Positions 56,235 through 64,000 of a stretch of DNA of 64,000 nucleotides are shown here, in pieces. The notes under the pieces were generated by a model. That model did not search any database, was not told the origin of the DNA, and worked only from the letters and a program-made list of their open reading frames with translations. The translations under genes and the position numbers were made by a program. Origin of the DNA: Archangiaceae bacterium. GTDB taxonomy: Bacteria > Myxococcota > Myxococcia > Myxococcales > Myxococcaceae. The first letter of the stretch is position 1. Every line of letters begins with the position of its first letter. Where the stretch lies: contig JADJNS010000004.1 of NCBI GenBank assembly GCA_016714225.1, positions 558,001-622,000 on the forward strand. Reading direction: 5' to 3'.

Positions 56235-57055
56235 GCCCGATGGTGATCACCGCCGCGATGGTCGGCGCCGAGACCACCCGCGAGCAGACCCCGTACCTGC
56301 CCATCACCGCGCAAGAGATCGGCGAAGACGCGGCGAAGTGCCGCGAGGCGGGCGCGGCGATGGTGCACATTCACGTGCGCAAGCCCGACGGCTCTCCGTC
56401 TCAAGACGCCGAGCTGTTTCGCGCCGCGATTCGCGAGATCCGCAAGCGCTGCGACATTCTGGTGCAGGTGTCGACCGGTGGCGCGGTGGGCATGGGCGTC
56501 GACGAGCGCTGCGGCGGGCTGACCCTCACCGGGGCTGACCGCCCCGACATGGCCACGCTCTCGACCGGCACGGTGAACTTCGGCCCCGACGTGTTCTGGA
56601 ACCCGCGACCCCTGATTCGCGACATCGCCACCCGCATCAAGTCACTGGGCCTCAAGCCCGAGATCGAGTGCTTCGACGTGGGCATGATCGACGAGGCTCG
56701 CGCGCTCGAGAAAGAGGGCTTCATCACGCTGCCGGCGCACTTCGACTTCGTGCTGGGCGTGGGCGGCGCGCTGCAGGCGTCGACCCAGGCGCTCGACTTC
56801 ATGCGCTCGTACATTCCCGAAGGGTCGACGTGGACCTGCGCGGCCATGGGCCGCCACCAGCTCGCCTTCGTCGAGCACGCTGCCGAGCGCGGGGGCAACG
56901 CCCGCGTCGGGTTGGAAGACAACATCTACCTGTCGAAGGGCGTGCTCGCGAAGGGCAACTGGGAGCTGGTGCAAGAGGCCGCCCGCCGCGCCAAGGCGAA
57001 GGGTCGCGAGCTGGCCACGCCGCAGCAGGCGCGCGCGCTGCTCGGGCTCTCGTGA
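56231..57055 (+). CDS. kce: 3-keto-5-aminohexanoate cleavage enzyme (BKACE/DUF849)
   Basis: 274 residues from GTG 56231 (VSPMVITAAMVGAETTREQT). The Zn ligands of the family are seen at His46 and His48 (MVHIHVR) and Glu229 (VGLEDN). It condenses 5-amino-3-oxohexanoate with acetyl-CoA to 3-aminobutyryl-CoA and acetoacetate, feeding Kal. Last gene of the operon; a hairpin lies over its stop. Confidence 0.95.
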   Translation: MSPMVITAAMVGAETTREQTPYLPITAQEIGEDAAKCREAGAAMVHIHVRKPDGSPSQDAELFRAAIREIRKRCDILVQVSTGGAVGMGVDERCGGLTLTGADRPDMATLSTGTVNFGPDVFWNPRPLIRDIATRIKSLGLKPEIECFDVGMIDEARALEKEGFITLPAHFDFVLGVGGALQASTQALDFMRSYIPEGSTWTCAAMGRHQLAFVEHAAERGGNARVGLEDNIYLSKGVLAKGNWELVQEAARRAKAKGRELATPQQARALLGLS

Positions 57056-57078
57056 CGCGCCTCTCTAGAGGCTGCGTC
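57054..57078. terminator. Bidirectional hairpin between kce and GNAT genes
   Basis: A 25-bp imperfect palindrome (GACGC-CCTCT...AGAGG-GCGTC) covering the end of the kce stop and the whole stop of the convergent acetyltransferase gene. No T-tract. Confidence 0.5.
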
Positions 57079-57547
57079 GAAGCTCGTCGAGCACGGTGAC
57101 CCGCGCGGTCATCTGCCGGGGAGGGAAGCGCTTGTCGAACACGAAGCCGTGGCGCTCCCAGAAGCGGCGCGCGTCGGTGTTCTGCTGGGCCACCGCGAGG
57201 CGCACCGAGGTGGCGCCCTCGGCGCGCAGCCAGGGGAGCACCTCTTCGAGAATCTGCGTGCCCCGCCCGACGCCGCGCAGCGGGGGCCGCAGCAAGAGCA
57301 GCCCCAGGTACCACTCGTTCGGCTCGCGGTAGCCGCGCACCAGGTCGACCACCCCGTTGAGCTCGGTGCGCTCGAAGAAGCCGAACATGAACTTGTCGGC
57401 CGTGCCGCGGCCCGGGGGCAGCTCGGCCATCAGCGAGGCTGCCTCATGCGGGCCCGCCTCGGCTCCGAACACCAGCTGGTAGTAGTCGCCGCACGCCTCG
57501 ACCAGCGACTGCAGGGCCGGCAGATCTTGTCCGGTCAGGCGCTCCAT
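57065..57547 (-). CDS. GNAT-family N-acetyltransferase
   Basis: 160 residues. Acetyl-CoA-binding signature LRGVGRGTQILEEVLPWLRA (R-G-x-G-x-G/A type) at about 90-109, and the C-terminal RFWERHGFVFDKRF typical of GNAT domains. Substrate unknown. It starts 11 bp after the carboxyltransferase stop on the same strand, so they are probably co-transcribed. Confidence 0.85.
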   Translation of the reverse strand: MERLTGQDLPALQSLVEACGDYYQLVFGAEAGPHEAASLMAELPPGRGTADKFMFGFFERTELNGVVDLVRGYREPNEWYLGLLLLRPPLRGVGRGTQILEEVLPWLRAEGATSVRLAVAQQNTDARRFWERHGFVFDKRFPPRQMTARVTVLDELRRSL

Positions 57548-57557
57548 TTTAGCGCCT

Positions 57558-59141
57558 TCAGACCGGCGAGACCTCGCGGCGCCGGTAGGGCCGCTCGACC
57601 TTCTTGTTGGCGGTGCGCTGCAGGGTGCGCGCGAGCAGGCGGCGGGTGTCGCGCGGGTCGATCACGTCGTCGATCATGCCCAGCGCGGCGGTGCGGTAGA
57701 TCGACACCTGCGAGCGCAGCGACTCGACCAGCTGAGCCTTCATCTCTTTGGCCTGCTCGGGGCTCTCGGCGCCCTGCAGCAGCTTGCGTGCGCCGATCGA
57801 GACCAGCCCCTCGGGGCCCATCAGGCCGATCTCGGCGTTGGGCCAGGCCACCAGCAGGTCGGGCTCGTAGGCCCGGCCGTTCATCACGTAGTAGCCGGCG
57901 CCGTAGCCCTTGCGCACCACCACGGTCATCTTCGGCACCGTCGCCGACGAGACCGCGTAGAGCATCTTCGCTCCGTGGCGAATGATGCCGGCCTGCTCGA
58001 CCTTGGTGCCGACCATGAAGCCCGGGGTGTCTTGCAGAAACACCAGGGGGATGTTGAAGGCGTCGCAGAGGTTCACGAAGCGCGCGGCCTTGTCGGCCGA
58101 GTTCACGTCGAGCACGCCGCCGAAGAACATCGAGTTGTTGGCGACGAAGCCCACCGGCCAGCCGTCGATGCGCCCGAAGCCGGTGATCATGCTGCGCGCC
58201 CACTTCGGCTTCATGGGGAAGAACTTGCGGTCGTCGACCAGCGACAAGATCACCTTGTGCATGTCGAACGCCTGGCGCGGGTTCTCGGGCACCACCTTGA
58301 GCAGCTCATCGTCGCGGCGCGAGGCGGGGTCGGCCGACTGCCGGCGCGGCGGCTTCTCTTCGCAGTGCGAGGGAAAGAACGAGAGGTACTCGCGAATCGC
58401 CTCGAGGCAGGTGGGGTCGTCGGCGTACTCGGCGTCGGCGACGCCCGAGATGTCGTTGTGCACCTTCGAGCCGCCCAGCTCTTCTTCGGTGACCTTCTCG
58501 CCGACCACCGACTCGACCAGGTACGGGCCTCCGATGGCGATCGACGAGGTGCCCTTCACCATCGGCACGAAGTCGGCGAGCGCGGGTATGTACGCGGTGC
58601 CGGCGGCGCCCGGGCCCACCATCGCGCCGACCTGCGGCACCACGCCCGAGAGCACCACCTGCTCGCGGAACATGTAGCCGGTGTCGGCGAAGCCGGCGAG
58701 GCGCTTGGCGTCGATGCCTGCGCTCGCGTCGATGCGCGCGCCGGCCGAGTCGATCAGCCACACCATGGGGATGCGGCTCTTCAGCGCGATGTCGCGCATG
58801 CGCGTGACCTTGCGCTCGCCGATGTCCGAGATCGATCCGCCGTGCACCGTGAAGTCGTAGATCGCCGCGGCCACCGGGCGGCCGTGAACCTGACCCACGC
58901 CGGTGATCACCGCGTCGGCGGGTGACGGTTTGGTGGCGTCGTCTTCTTCGGGCAGCGCGCCGCCGGCGTTGGCCAGCGCGCCCATCTCGTCGAAGGTACC
59001 GGGGTCGAACAACAGCTCGATGCGCCGGCGGGCGTCGAGCTTGCCGCGCTCGCGCTGGCGCTTCACCCGCTCTTCGCCGCCCATCTGGTCCGCGCGGGCT
59101 TTGCGAGCCTTGAGGTCTTCGACCGCCTCGGGCATTTTCAT
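57558..59141 (-). CDS. Acyl-CoA carboxylase carboxyltransferase (propionyl-CoA carboxylase beta-like)
   Basis: 527 residues from ATG 59141 (MKMPEAVEDLKARKARADQM). N-half crotonase-type domain with IYDFTVHGGSISDIGERKVT and VVLSGVVPQVGAMVGPGAAG; C-half with VFLQDTPGFMVGTKVEQAGI and VVRKGYGAGYYVMNGRAY, the oxyanion-hole glycines of acyl-CoA carboxylases. It transfers carboxyl from biotin to an acyl-CoA (propionyl, methylcrotonyl or similar). The biotin-carboxylase partner is not in the window. The near neighbourhood of the lysine operon might reflect shared acyl-CoA metabolism (inference). Confidence 0.9.
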   Translation of the reverse strand: MKMPEAVEDLKARKARADQMGGEERVKRQRERGKLDARRRIELLFDPGTFDEMGALANAGGALPEEDDATKPSPADAVITGVGQVHGRPVAAAIYDFTVHGGSISDIGERKVTRMRDIALKSRIPMVWLIDSAGARIDASAGIDAKRLAGFADTGYMFREQVVLSGVVPQVGAMVGPGAAGTAYIPALADFVPMVKGTSSIAIGGPYLVESVVGEKVTEEELGGSKVHNDISGVADAEYADDPTCLEAIREYLSFFPSHCEEKPPRRQSADPASRRDDELLKVVPENPRQAFDMHKVILSLVDDRKFFPMKPKWARSMITGFGRIDGWPVGFVANNSMFFGGVLDVNSADKAARFVNLCDAFNIPLVFLQDTPGFMVGTKVEQAGIIRHGAKMLYAVSSATVPKMTVVVRKGYGAGYYVMNGRAYEPDLLVAWPNAEIGLMGPEGLVSIGARKLLQGAESPEQAKEMKAQLVESLRSQVSIYRTAALGMIDDVIDPRDTRRLLARTLQRTANKKVERPYRRREVSPV

Positions 59142-59146
59142 CGAAA

Positions 59147-60145
59147 GTGTCACTACCACGGAGCCCCAGTTGCGTCGTGCTGTTCTGGGCGCTCGCGGCG
59201 TGCACCGAGCCCAGCGAGCCGTGGCCGCTCGAGCGCGCCGGCCGCGTCGAGGGCACCGCGAAGGTGAGCGCGGGCCTGGGCGGCGACGTGTGGGCGTTCT
59301 TGTACGCGTCGGGCGAGGGCCCGCCGGGCCCACCGGCCGTGCCGAGGTTTGCCACCGCGGTCAGCGCGCTGCGGCTCGGCGCCGGCGATGCGCACTTCGT
59401 CTTCGGCAGCGTGGCGCCCAACCCGTACCGGCTGTGGGGCTTTCTCGACGTCGACTCGAGCTTCGACCCGAACGTCGACGTGCTGGCGCAGCCCGGGGCA
59501 GGTGACCGCTTCGGCGAGGGCGTCGAGCTGAACCTCGAGCCGGGGCAGGTGCTCTCGAGCGACCTGCGCCTCACCGCCGCGGTGAGCGACGAGCCGCCCG
59601 GCTTTCGCCTCGAGGGCTCCGAGACCGACGTGGTGCTCGACGGCACGGTGAACCAGCCGACCGTGCTGACCGTGGTGAGCGACGGCCTCGGCCACCTCGA
59701 CCCCCGGCGCACCGCGTTTCACCTGGGCCTGGTCGACGCCGACGCCGACGGCCGGCCCGACGATCTCGACGGCGACGGCGTGCCCGACCTGTCGCTGCAG
59801 CTCTTCCTGCGGTGGAAGCCGCTCCCCGGGCAGGACAGCGGCGGCGGCAGCGTGGTGGTGCCGCTGGTGTTCGACCCTTCGCCGTTCATCAGCAGCTTGA
59901 GCGGGCGGCTCGACACCACCGTGGCGGTGACGCGGCTGCAGGGCGCGGTGGTGCCGCAGGCGCAGCGGCTCACCACGGCTCCCGGCAAGCTGCCCACGCT
60001 CACCCCGGTGGGCTCGGCGCCGGTGGGCGACTACGAGCTGATCGCGCTCTCGACCAACGGGCAGTTCTGGCGCGTGCCGAATGATCTGCAAGCCGAGCAG
60101 CCCTCACAGGGCGTGCGGTTTCACTTCGACCGGGTGGGCCCGTAA
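59147..60145 (+). CDS. Lipoprotein of unknown function
   Basis: 332 residues from GTG 59147: VSLPRSPSCVVLFWALAAC, lipobox Cys. A mostly beta protein; it contains a Ca-binding-like Asp string DADADGRPDDLDGDGVPDLS (about 203-222), as in thrombospondin-3/EF-like loops. Start codons of this gene and the divergent carboxyltransferase are only 5 bp apart, so each promoter must lie inside the other gene, or the true start here is further in. No function can be assigned. Confidence 0.65.
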   Translation: MSLPRSPSCVVLFWALAACTEPSEPWPLERAGRVEGTAKVSAGLGGDVWAFLYASGEGPPGPPAVPRFATAVSALRLGAGDAHFVFGSVAPNPYRLWGFLDVDSSFDPNVDVLAQPGAGDRFGEGVELNLEPGQVLSSDLRLTAAVSDEPPGFRLEGSETDVVLDGTVNQPTVLTVVSDGLGHLDPRRTAFHLGLVDADADGRPDDLDGDGVPDLSLQLFLRWKPLPGQDSGGGSVVVPLVFDPSPFISSLSGRLDTTVAVTRLQGAVVPQAQRLTTAPGKLPTLTPVGSAPVGDYELIALSTNGQFWRVPNDLQAEQPSQGVRFHFDRVGP

Positions 60146-60186
60146 CGCCCGTCGGGAAGCGCCTCGAGCGCGCGTCGTGCCGTGCT

Positions 60187-61974
60187 ATGGCGACGCCCAT
60201 GAGGCACCACGTTCGGAAGGCGGTCGAAGACACCCTGCAGGCGCTGAAGGCCGCCGGCGCGCTCAAGCTCGAGGCGATGCCGGCGTTCTCGGTCGACCCG
60301 CCGAAGCAAGAGTCGCACGGAGACTTCTCGGTCAACGCCGCCATGATGCTGGCCAAGCCCGAGGGCAAGAAGCCGCGCGACATCGCCGAGCTGATCGTCA
60401 AGGGCTTGACGAGCGACGCGATCGCCAAGGTCGAGATCGCCGGCCCGGGGTTCTTGAACTTCACCTTGAAGGACTCGGTGGTGCAGCAGACCGCGCTCGA
60501 GGTGCTGAAGCTGGGCGACGCCTACGGCCGCGCCCACGCCAAGACGGGCACCCGGGTGATGGTCGAGTACGTGAGCGCCAACCCCACCGGCCCGATTCAC
60601 ATCGGCCACGCGCGCGGCACCTTCGTGGGCGACGCCATCGCGCGGCTGCTCGACGCGGCCGGTCACGAGGTCACCCGCGAGTTCTACATCAACGACTACG
60701 GCAAGCAGGTCGAGACGCTCGGCCGCACCGTCTACAAGCGCTACCAGCAGACCTTCGGCGAGAAGGTCGAGCTCGGCCCCGGCGAGTACCCCGCCGACTA
60801 CGTCATCGAGATCGGCAAGAAGCTGAGTGCGCGCGACGGCAAGAAGTGGCTCGCCGCGCCCGAGAGCGAGTGGCTGCCCGAGTGCATCTCGTTCGGCATC
60901 GAGCAGAACCTCGAGATGATCCGCGCGTCGCTCGAGAAGGCCGGGGTGAGGCACGACGTGTTCAGCTCCGAGGCGGCGCTGCACCACAGCGGCGCGGTGA
61001 AGGGCGTGGTCGACGTCTACAAGAAGCGCGACGCGACCTACGAGGCCGACGAGGCGAGGAACCGCAAGAACACCGAGCGCAACGCCGAGAGCAAGGCGGC
61101 GCAGTACGCCGATCGGCAGCTGGGCGGCACCTTCCTCAAGACCGGAGAGCACGGCGACGACGAAGACCGCATCATTCTGCGGAAGGACGGCACCGCGGTC
61201 TACCTGACCGCCGATCTCGCGTACCACAAGAGCAAGTTCGACCGCGGCTTCGACCGGTGCATCGACGTCTTCGGGGCCGACCACGGCGGCCACGTGCCGC
61301 GCATTCGCGCCGGCATGCGGCTGCTCGGCATCGACGACAAGCGCATGGAGTTCGTGCTGGTGCAGATCATGCGCATCGTGCGCAACGGCGAAGAGGTGAA
61401 GGTCAGCAAGCGCAAGGGCACGCTCTTCGAGCTCGATGATCTCATCGAAGAGGTGGGCGCCGACGTGTGCCGGTTCACCTTCTTGATGCGCACCGCCAAC
61501 GCGCAGTTCGACTTCGACCTCGACGCGGTGACCAAGCGCTCGAGCGACAACCCGGTCTTCTATTTCCAGTACGGGCACGCCCGGTGCGCGCAGATTCTCA
61601 AGAAGGCCGCTGAGGCCGGCACGCCGTTCTTGGGGCAGGTCACCACCGAGCAGCTCGCCACCCTCACGCTCCCCGAAGAGCGCATGCTGCTCAAGCGCAT
61701 CAGCCTGCTGCCCGACGTGGTGGCCGGCGCCGCCGACGCGCTCGAGCCGCACCGGGTGCTCTACTACTGCCAGGAGCTCATCGCCGGCTTCCACCAGTAC
61801 TACTCGAAGTACAAGCAGACCGAGCGGGTGATCTCGGACGACGCAGCGAAGACCCAGGGCCGGCTGGCGATGGTCGCCGCGCTCAAGCAGACGCTGAAGG
61901 CCGCGTTCGGCATTCTGGGGGTCTCGGCCCCCGAGTACATGGAAGCGCCGCCCGAAGAGGCGGAAGCGAAGTAG
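60187..61974 (+). CDS. argS: Arginyl-tRNA synthetase
   Basis: 595 residues. Class I synthetase that charges tRNA-Arg. HIGH motif in NPTGPIHIGHARG (about 134-139), N-terminal additional domain with ESHGDFSVNAAMMLAKP, KMSKS-like VSKRKG, and the C-terminal DALR anticodon-binding domain (RVLYYCQELIAGFHQYYSKY). Uninterrupted frame and normal length. Convergent with the DUF4139 gene. Confidence 0.97.
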   Translation: MATPMRHHVRKAVEDTLQALKAAGALKLEAMPAFSVDPPKQESHGDFSVNAAMMLAKPEGKKPRDIAELIVKGLTSDAIAKVEIAGPGFLNFTLKDSVVQQTALEVLKLGDAYGRAHAKTGTRVMVEYVSANPTGPIHIGHARGTFVGDAIARLLDAAGHEVTREFYINDYGKQVETLGRTVYKRYQQTFGEKVELGPGEYPADYVIEIGKKLSARDGKKWLAAPESEWLPECISFGIEQNLEMIRASLEKAGVRHDVFSSEAALHHSGAVKGVVDVYKKRDATYEADEARNRKNTERNAESKAAQYADRQLGGTFLKTGEHGDDEDRIILRKDGTAVYLTADLAYHKSKFDRGFDRCIDVFGADHGGHVPRIRAGMRLLGIDDKRMEFVLVQIMRIVRNGEEVKVSKRKGTLFELDDLIEEVGADVCRFTFLMRTANAQFDFDLDAVTKRSSDNPVFYFQYGHARCAQILKKAAEAGTPFLGQVTTEQLATLTLPEERMLLKRISLLPDVVAGAADALEPHRVLYYCQELIAGFHQYYSKYKQTERVISDDAAKTQGRLAMVAALKQTLKAAFGILGVSAPEYMEAPPEEAEAK

Positions 61975-61982
61975 CGACCCCT

Positions 61983-61999
61983 GGGCTCTTTTAGAGCCC
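61983..61999. terminator. Short hairpin between argS and DUF4139 gene
   Basis: GGGCTCT (61983-61989) and AGAGCCC (61993-61999) form a 7-bp stem with a 3-nt TTT loop. It includes the stop codon of the minus-strand gene (61991-61993). Possible bidirectional terminator, no T-tract. Confidence 0.45.
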
Positions 62000-63532
62000 G
62001 GCGACCTTCGCGGCGGCGCTGAGCTCCCACACGAACAGCACCTCGTGGGTGGCGCCGGCCGCGCACTCGACCTCGATGCGGGCCACGCCGTCTTTCGAGA
62101 CCGACGACGGCGCCGGCTGGCAGTCTCGCTGCACCACCTGCACCTCGACCTCTTTCACCTCGGAGACGGGCACCCGCTCTTCCAGCACCACGCGCGCGCC
62201 GGTGTCGCTGGCGTTCGAGACGAACAGCTTCACCTGGTGGCGCGTGGTGCGCCGGCCGGTGAGGCGCGCCTCTTCGGTCTTCTGCTCGAGCTGCCGCACC
62301 ACCCGCATGCCGTCTTCCGAGCCGAACGAGAGCAGCACCGTCTCGCCCACCCCCGCGAACTTGAGCTGACCGCGGCCCACGAAGCCGCTCTGTCGCAGCA
62401 GGTCGACCGGGCCGGCGAGCAGCACGTGCGGGCCGGCGTTGGCGAAGCGCGCCAGCAGCGACACCGCCGGTGAGAGCTCTGCGGGGCACACCCGCTCGAC
62501 GGTGGCGGGGGCGTCGAACGCCGAGAGCGGCACGCGGTGGGGCAGCCCGTCAGAGGGCACCGAGCCCTTTGCCGGCGCCGAGAGCAGCACCGCCTCGCCG
62601 CCGTCGTCCAACCCGGGCAGCTCGTCGGCAGGGCGGGTGCCGCCTTCGCCGGTGGTCGCAATCACCTCTTCGCGCACCGCGACGCTGACCACCTTCTTTT
62701 CCAGCTCCTGCTTGGGTCGCAGCCGCAGCACGTCTTCGGTGAGCGTGGGGGGCCGGGTGCCGAGGGTGGGGCGCGCGGTCGAGAAGCGCAGCTCGACGTC
62801 TCTCCACTCTTCGCCGGTGTGCTGCCACACCACGGCCTCGCACTCGAGGTGCACCTGCGCGCCTTTGAGCGTGGCGCGGTAGGCCGGCCGCCACAGCGCG
62901 CACGGCACCAGGTACGACACGCGCAGCGCGCTGGCGCCGCCCTGACCGTCGAGCGTCACCTCGACCGCGCATTCGAAGGCCGGGTCGGGCTGCTCGCTCA
63001 CCGCCAGCGCGGTCTGAGACTCGGCCAGCTTCAGCTGGTTGAGCCGCGAGCGCTGGGCGACGTCCCGCTCGGCGTCGTCGATGGTGCGCTCGGTGCCGGC
63101 GAGCGTCTCGAGCGCTGTGGCCCACGAGCCGGCGTCGACGCGGCCGAAGCCCACCGCCTCGTTGATCTCGCGCAGCAGATCGGCGCGCGCCTTCTGCACC
63201 AGCTCGCGGGTGGCGGTGAGCCGCTGCCCCTGATCGAAGAGCTCCTGGGCCTCGCGCTCGAGCGCGTGCACCTGCTTGCGCAGCTCCGAGGCGTCGGCGG
63301 GCAGGCCGCCCCTGGGCTGCTCTTTCCACGCGCGGCGCAGCCGGGCCTCGAGCACGCGGGCGCCGGGCGCCTCGACCTTGAGCGAGCGATCGACCGCCGC
63401 CACCGAGATGCCTTCGATGCGAAGGCGGCAGACGCCAGAGGGCAGGGTGACCTCGCCCCCGCGCTCGACCTGGGCGCGATCTTCCAGCAGCACCACCCGG
63501 CGCACCGGCAATGACGTGAGCGAAGGGTTCAT
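61991..63532 (-). CDS. DUF4139/MuiA-like protein
   Basis: 513 residues from ATG 63532 (MNPSLTSLPVRRVVLLEDRA). N-terminal beta domain (VLLEDRAQVERGGEVTLPSG), a coiled coil (about 85-170), then the DUF4139 beta region (VSYLVPCALWRPAYRATLKG; EEWRDVELRFSTARPTLGTR; FVSNASDTGARVVLEERVPV). Related proteins are called mucoidy inhibitor A; the biochemical role is unknown. Its start overlaps the stop of an upstream gene of the same family (ATGA), so the two are coupled. Confidence 0.8.
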   Translation of the reverse strand: MNPSLTSLPVRRVVLLEDRAQVERGGEVTLPSGVCRLRIEGISVAAVDRSLKVEAPGARVLEARLRRAWKEQPRGGLPADASELRKQVHALEREAQELFDQGQRLTATRELVQKARADLLREINEAVGFGRVDAGSWATALETLAGTERTIDDAERDVAQRSRLNQLKLAESQTALAVSEQPDPAFECAVEVTLDGQGGASALRVSYLVPCALWRPAYRATLKGAQVHLECEAVVWQHTGEEWRDVELRFSTARPTLGTRPPTLTEDVLRLRPKQELEKKVVSVAVREEVIATTGEGGTRPADELPGLDDGGEAVLLSAPAKGSVPSDGLPHRVPLSAFDAPATVERVCPAELSPAVSLLARFANAGPHVLLAGPVDLLRQSGFVGRGQLKFAGVGETVLLSFGSEDGMRVVRQLEQKTEEARLTGRRTTRHQVKLFVSNASDTGARVVLEERVPVSEVKEVEVQVVQRDCQPAPSSVSKDGVARIEVECAAGATHEVLFVWELSAAAKVAGL

Positions 63533-64000
63533 GATCGCCGGTTCCCTCCCACCAGCATCTGGTCCGACGGTATGCGCACCACGACCTGCGCATAGAGGTT
63601 CAGCTTCGCTGAGGCCGGCACGGTGACCCTCCACACCCGGGCGCCGCGCACCGCGGCCTCACCGTCGCGGGGCGCCTCGTCTTTTTCCCAGGCCGGCTCG
63701 ACTTTGGCCTCTTCGATCTTCACGTCGTCGTCGCTGCTCACCGGCACCCGCTCGCGTATCTCGACCTGCGCGGGGAACTGCAGCCGGTTGCTCAGCTCGA
63801 TCTCGACGTCGTGCGGCAGCAGCGTCGAGCCGCCCAGCAGGCCGCCGGGAGTCTCTTTGAAGTGCGTCTTGCGCGCGACCTTGATCGCCTCTTCGACCCC
63901 CAGGCCCAGCTGCGCAACTCTCGAGCCGGGAGCGATGAGCGGCAGATCGGCGGTGAGCAGGAACTCGTCGCCCAACGTCACGTCGACCGGCCCGCGCAGC
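63529..64000 (-). CDS. DUF4139/MuiA-like protein (partial at window edge)
   Basis: The last ~157 residues of a gene that continues beyond the right edge. FLLTADLPLIAPGSRVAQLG, LGVEEAIKVARKTHFKETPG, LPHDVEIELSNRLQFPAQVE, EIRERVPVSSDDDVKIEEAK and VTVPASAKLNLYAQVVVRIP match the C-terminal half of DUF4139 proteins. It is a paralogue of the next gene, with which it overlaps by 4 bp. Confidence 0.75.
   Translation of the reverse strand, partial: LRGPVDVTLGDEFLLTADLPLIAPGSRVAQLGLGVEEAIKVARKTHFKETPGGLLGGSTLLPHDVEIELSNRLQFPAQVEIRERVPVSSDDDVKIEEAKVEPAWEKDEAPRDGEAAVRGARVWRVTVPASAKLNLYAQVVVRIPSDQMLVGGNRRS

Overview
The window comes from a very GC-rich chromosome of the Myxococcota (myxobacteria or close relatives). 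I infer this from the gene content: a Ser/Thr kinase fused to ATPase/TPR modules, a pseudokinase, an FHA-AAA+-Fis regulator, many Cys-rich and DAG/GGS-rich lipoproteins, CIRCE-controlled groESL and, above all, a complete-looking set of Glt/Cgl gliding-motility (focal adhesion) genes. I see no rRNA, tRNA, IS element, prophage or CRISPR array.

Layout. 1-10.5 kb: kinase-ATPase-TPR protein, lipoprotein, an ECF-like sigma / zinc-finger anti-sigma / secreted caspase-like operon, a hexapeptide-coiled-coil membrane protein, an FHA-AAA+ regulator without the GAFTGA loop, and a PDZ-like lipoprotein. 10.7-13 kb: groES-groEL with a sigma-70-type promoter and three CIRCE operators. 13-21.7 kb: two conserved unknowns, a membrane pseudokinase, a class III aminotransferase, rpoZ, a tandem repeat, a Rossmann/DUF2520 protein coupled to a ClpA/C-type ATPase. 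21.8-28.4 kb: Yip1-like membrane protein, TolC-like, MacA-like, ABC ATPase and two MacB-like permeases (tripartite efflux operon). 28.4-33.8 kb: gamma-glutamylcyclotransferase-like protein, an AONS-family protein lacking the PLP lysine, a membrane SDR and secreted proteins.

33.9-50.1 kb is the centrepiece. A stand-alone ribosomal protein L3 gene with a structured leader is followed, with almost no gaps, by a Cys-rich lipoprotein, a CglB-like VWA lipoprotein, two outer-membrane barrels (gltB, gltA), gltC, a small unknown periplasmic protein, gltD and gltE. After an opposite-strand ArsC/Spx-like gene come cglF, gltG (FHA-TM-TonB-like) and cglE/gltH. In Myxococcus xanthus, as I recall, these sit in two separate clusters; here they form one locus. 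The inner-membrane motor (AglRQS) and GltI/GltJ are not in the window.

50.2-57.1 kb encodes the 3,5-diaminohexanoate (lysine fermentation) pathway: kdd, kamD, a small secreted protein, kamE, kal, kce, interrupted by a divergent di-heme cytochrome-like lipoprotein. 57-64 kb: GNAT, acyl-CoA carboxyltransferase, lipoprotein, argS and two DUF4139/MuiA-like proteins.

Caution: at least seven genes, including groEL, carry single-base indels that break otherwise well-conserved reading frames, often in compensating clusters. I read these as sequence/assembly errors, not decay, and annotated the genes across them.
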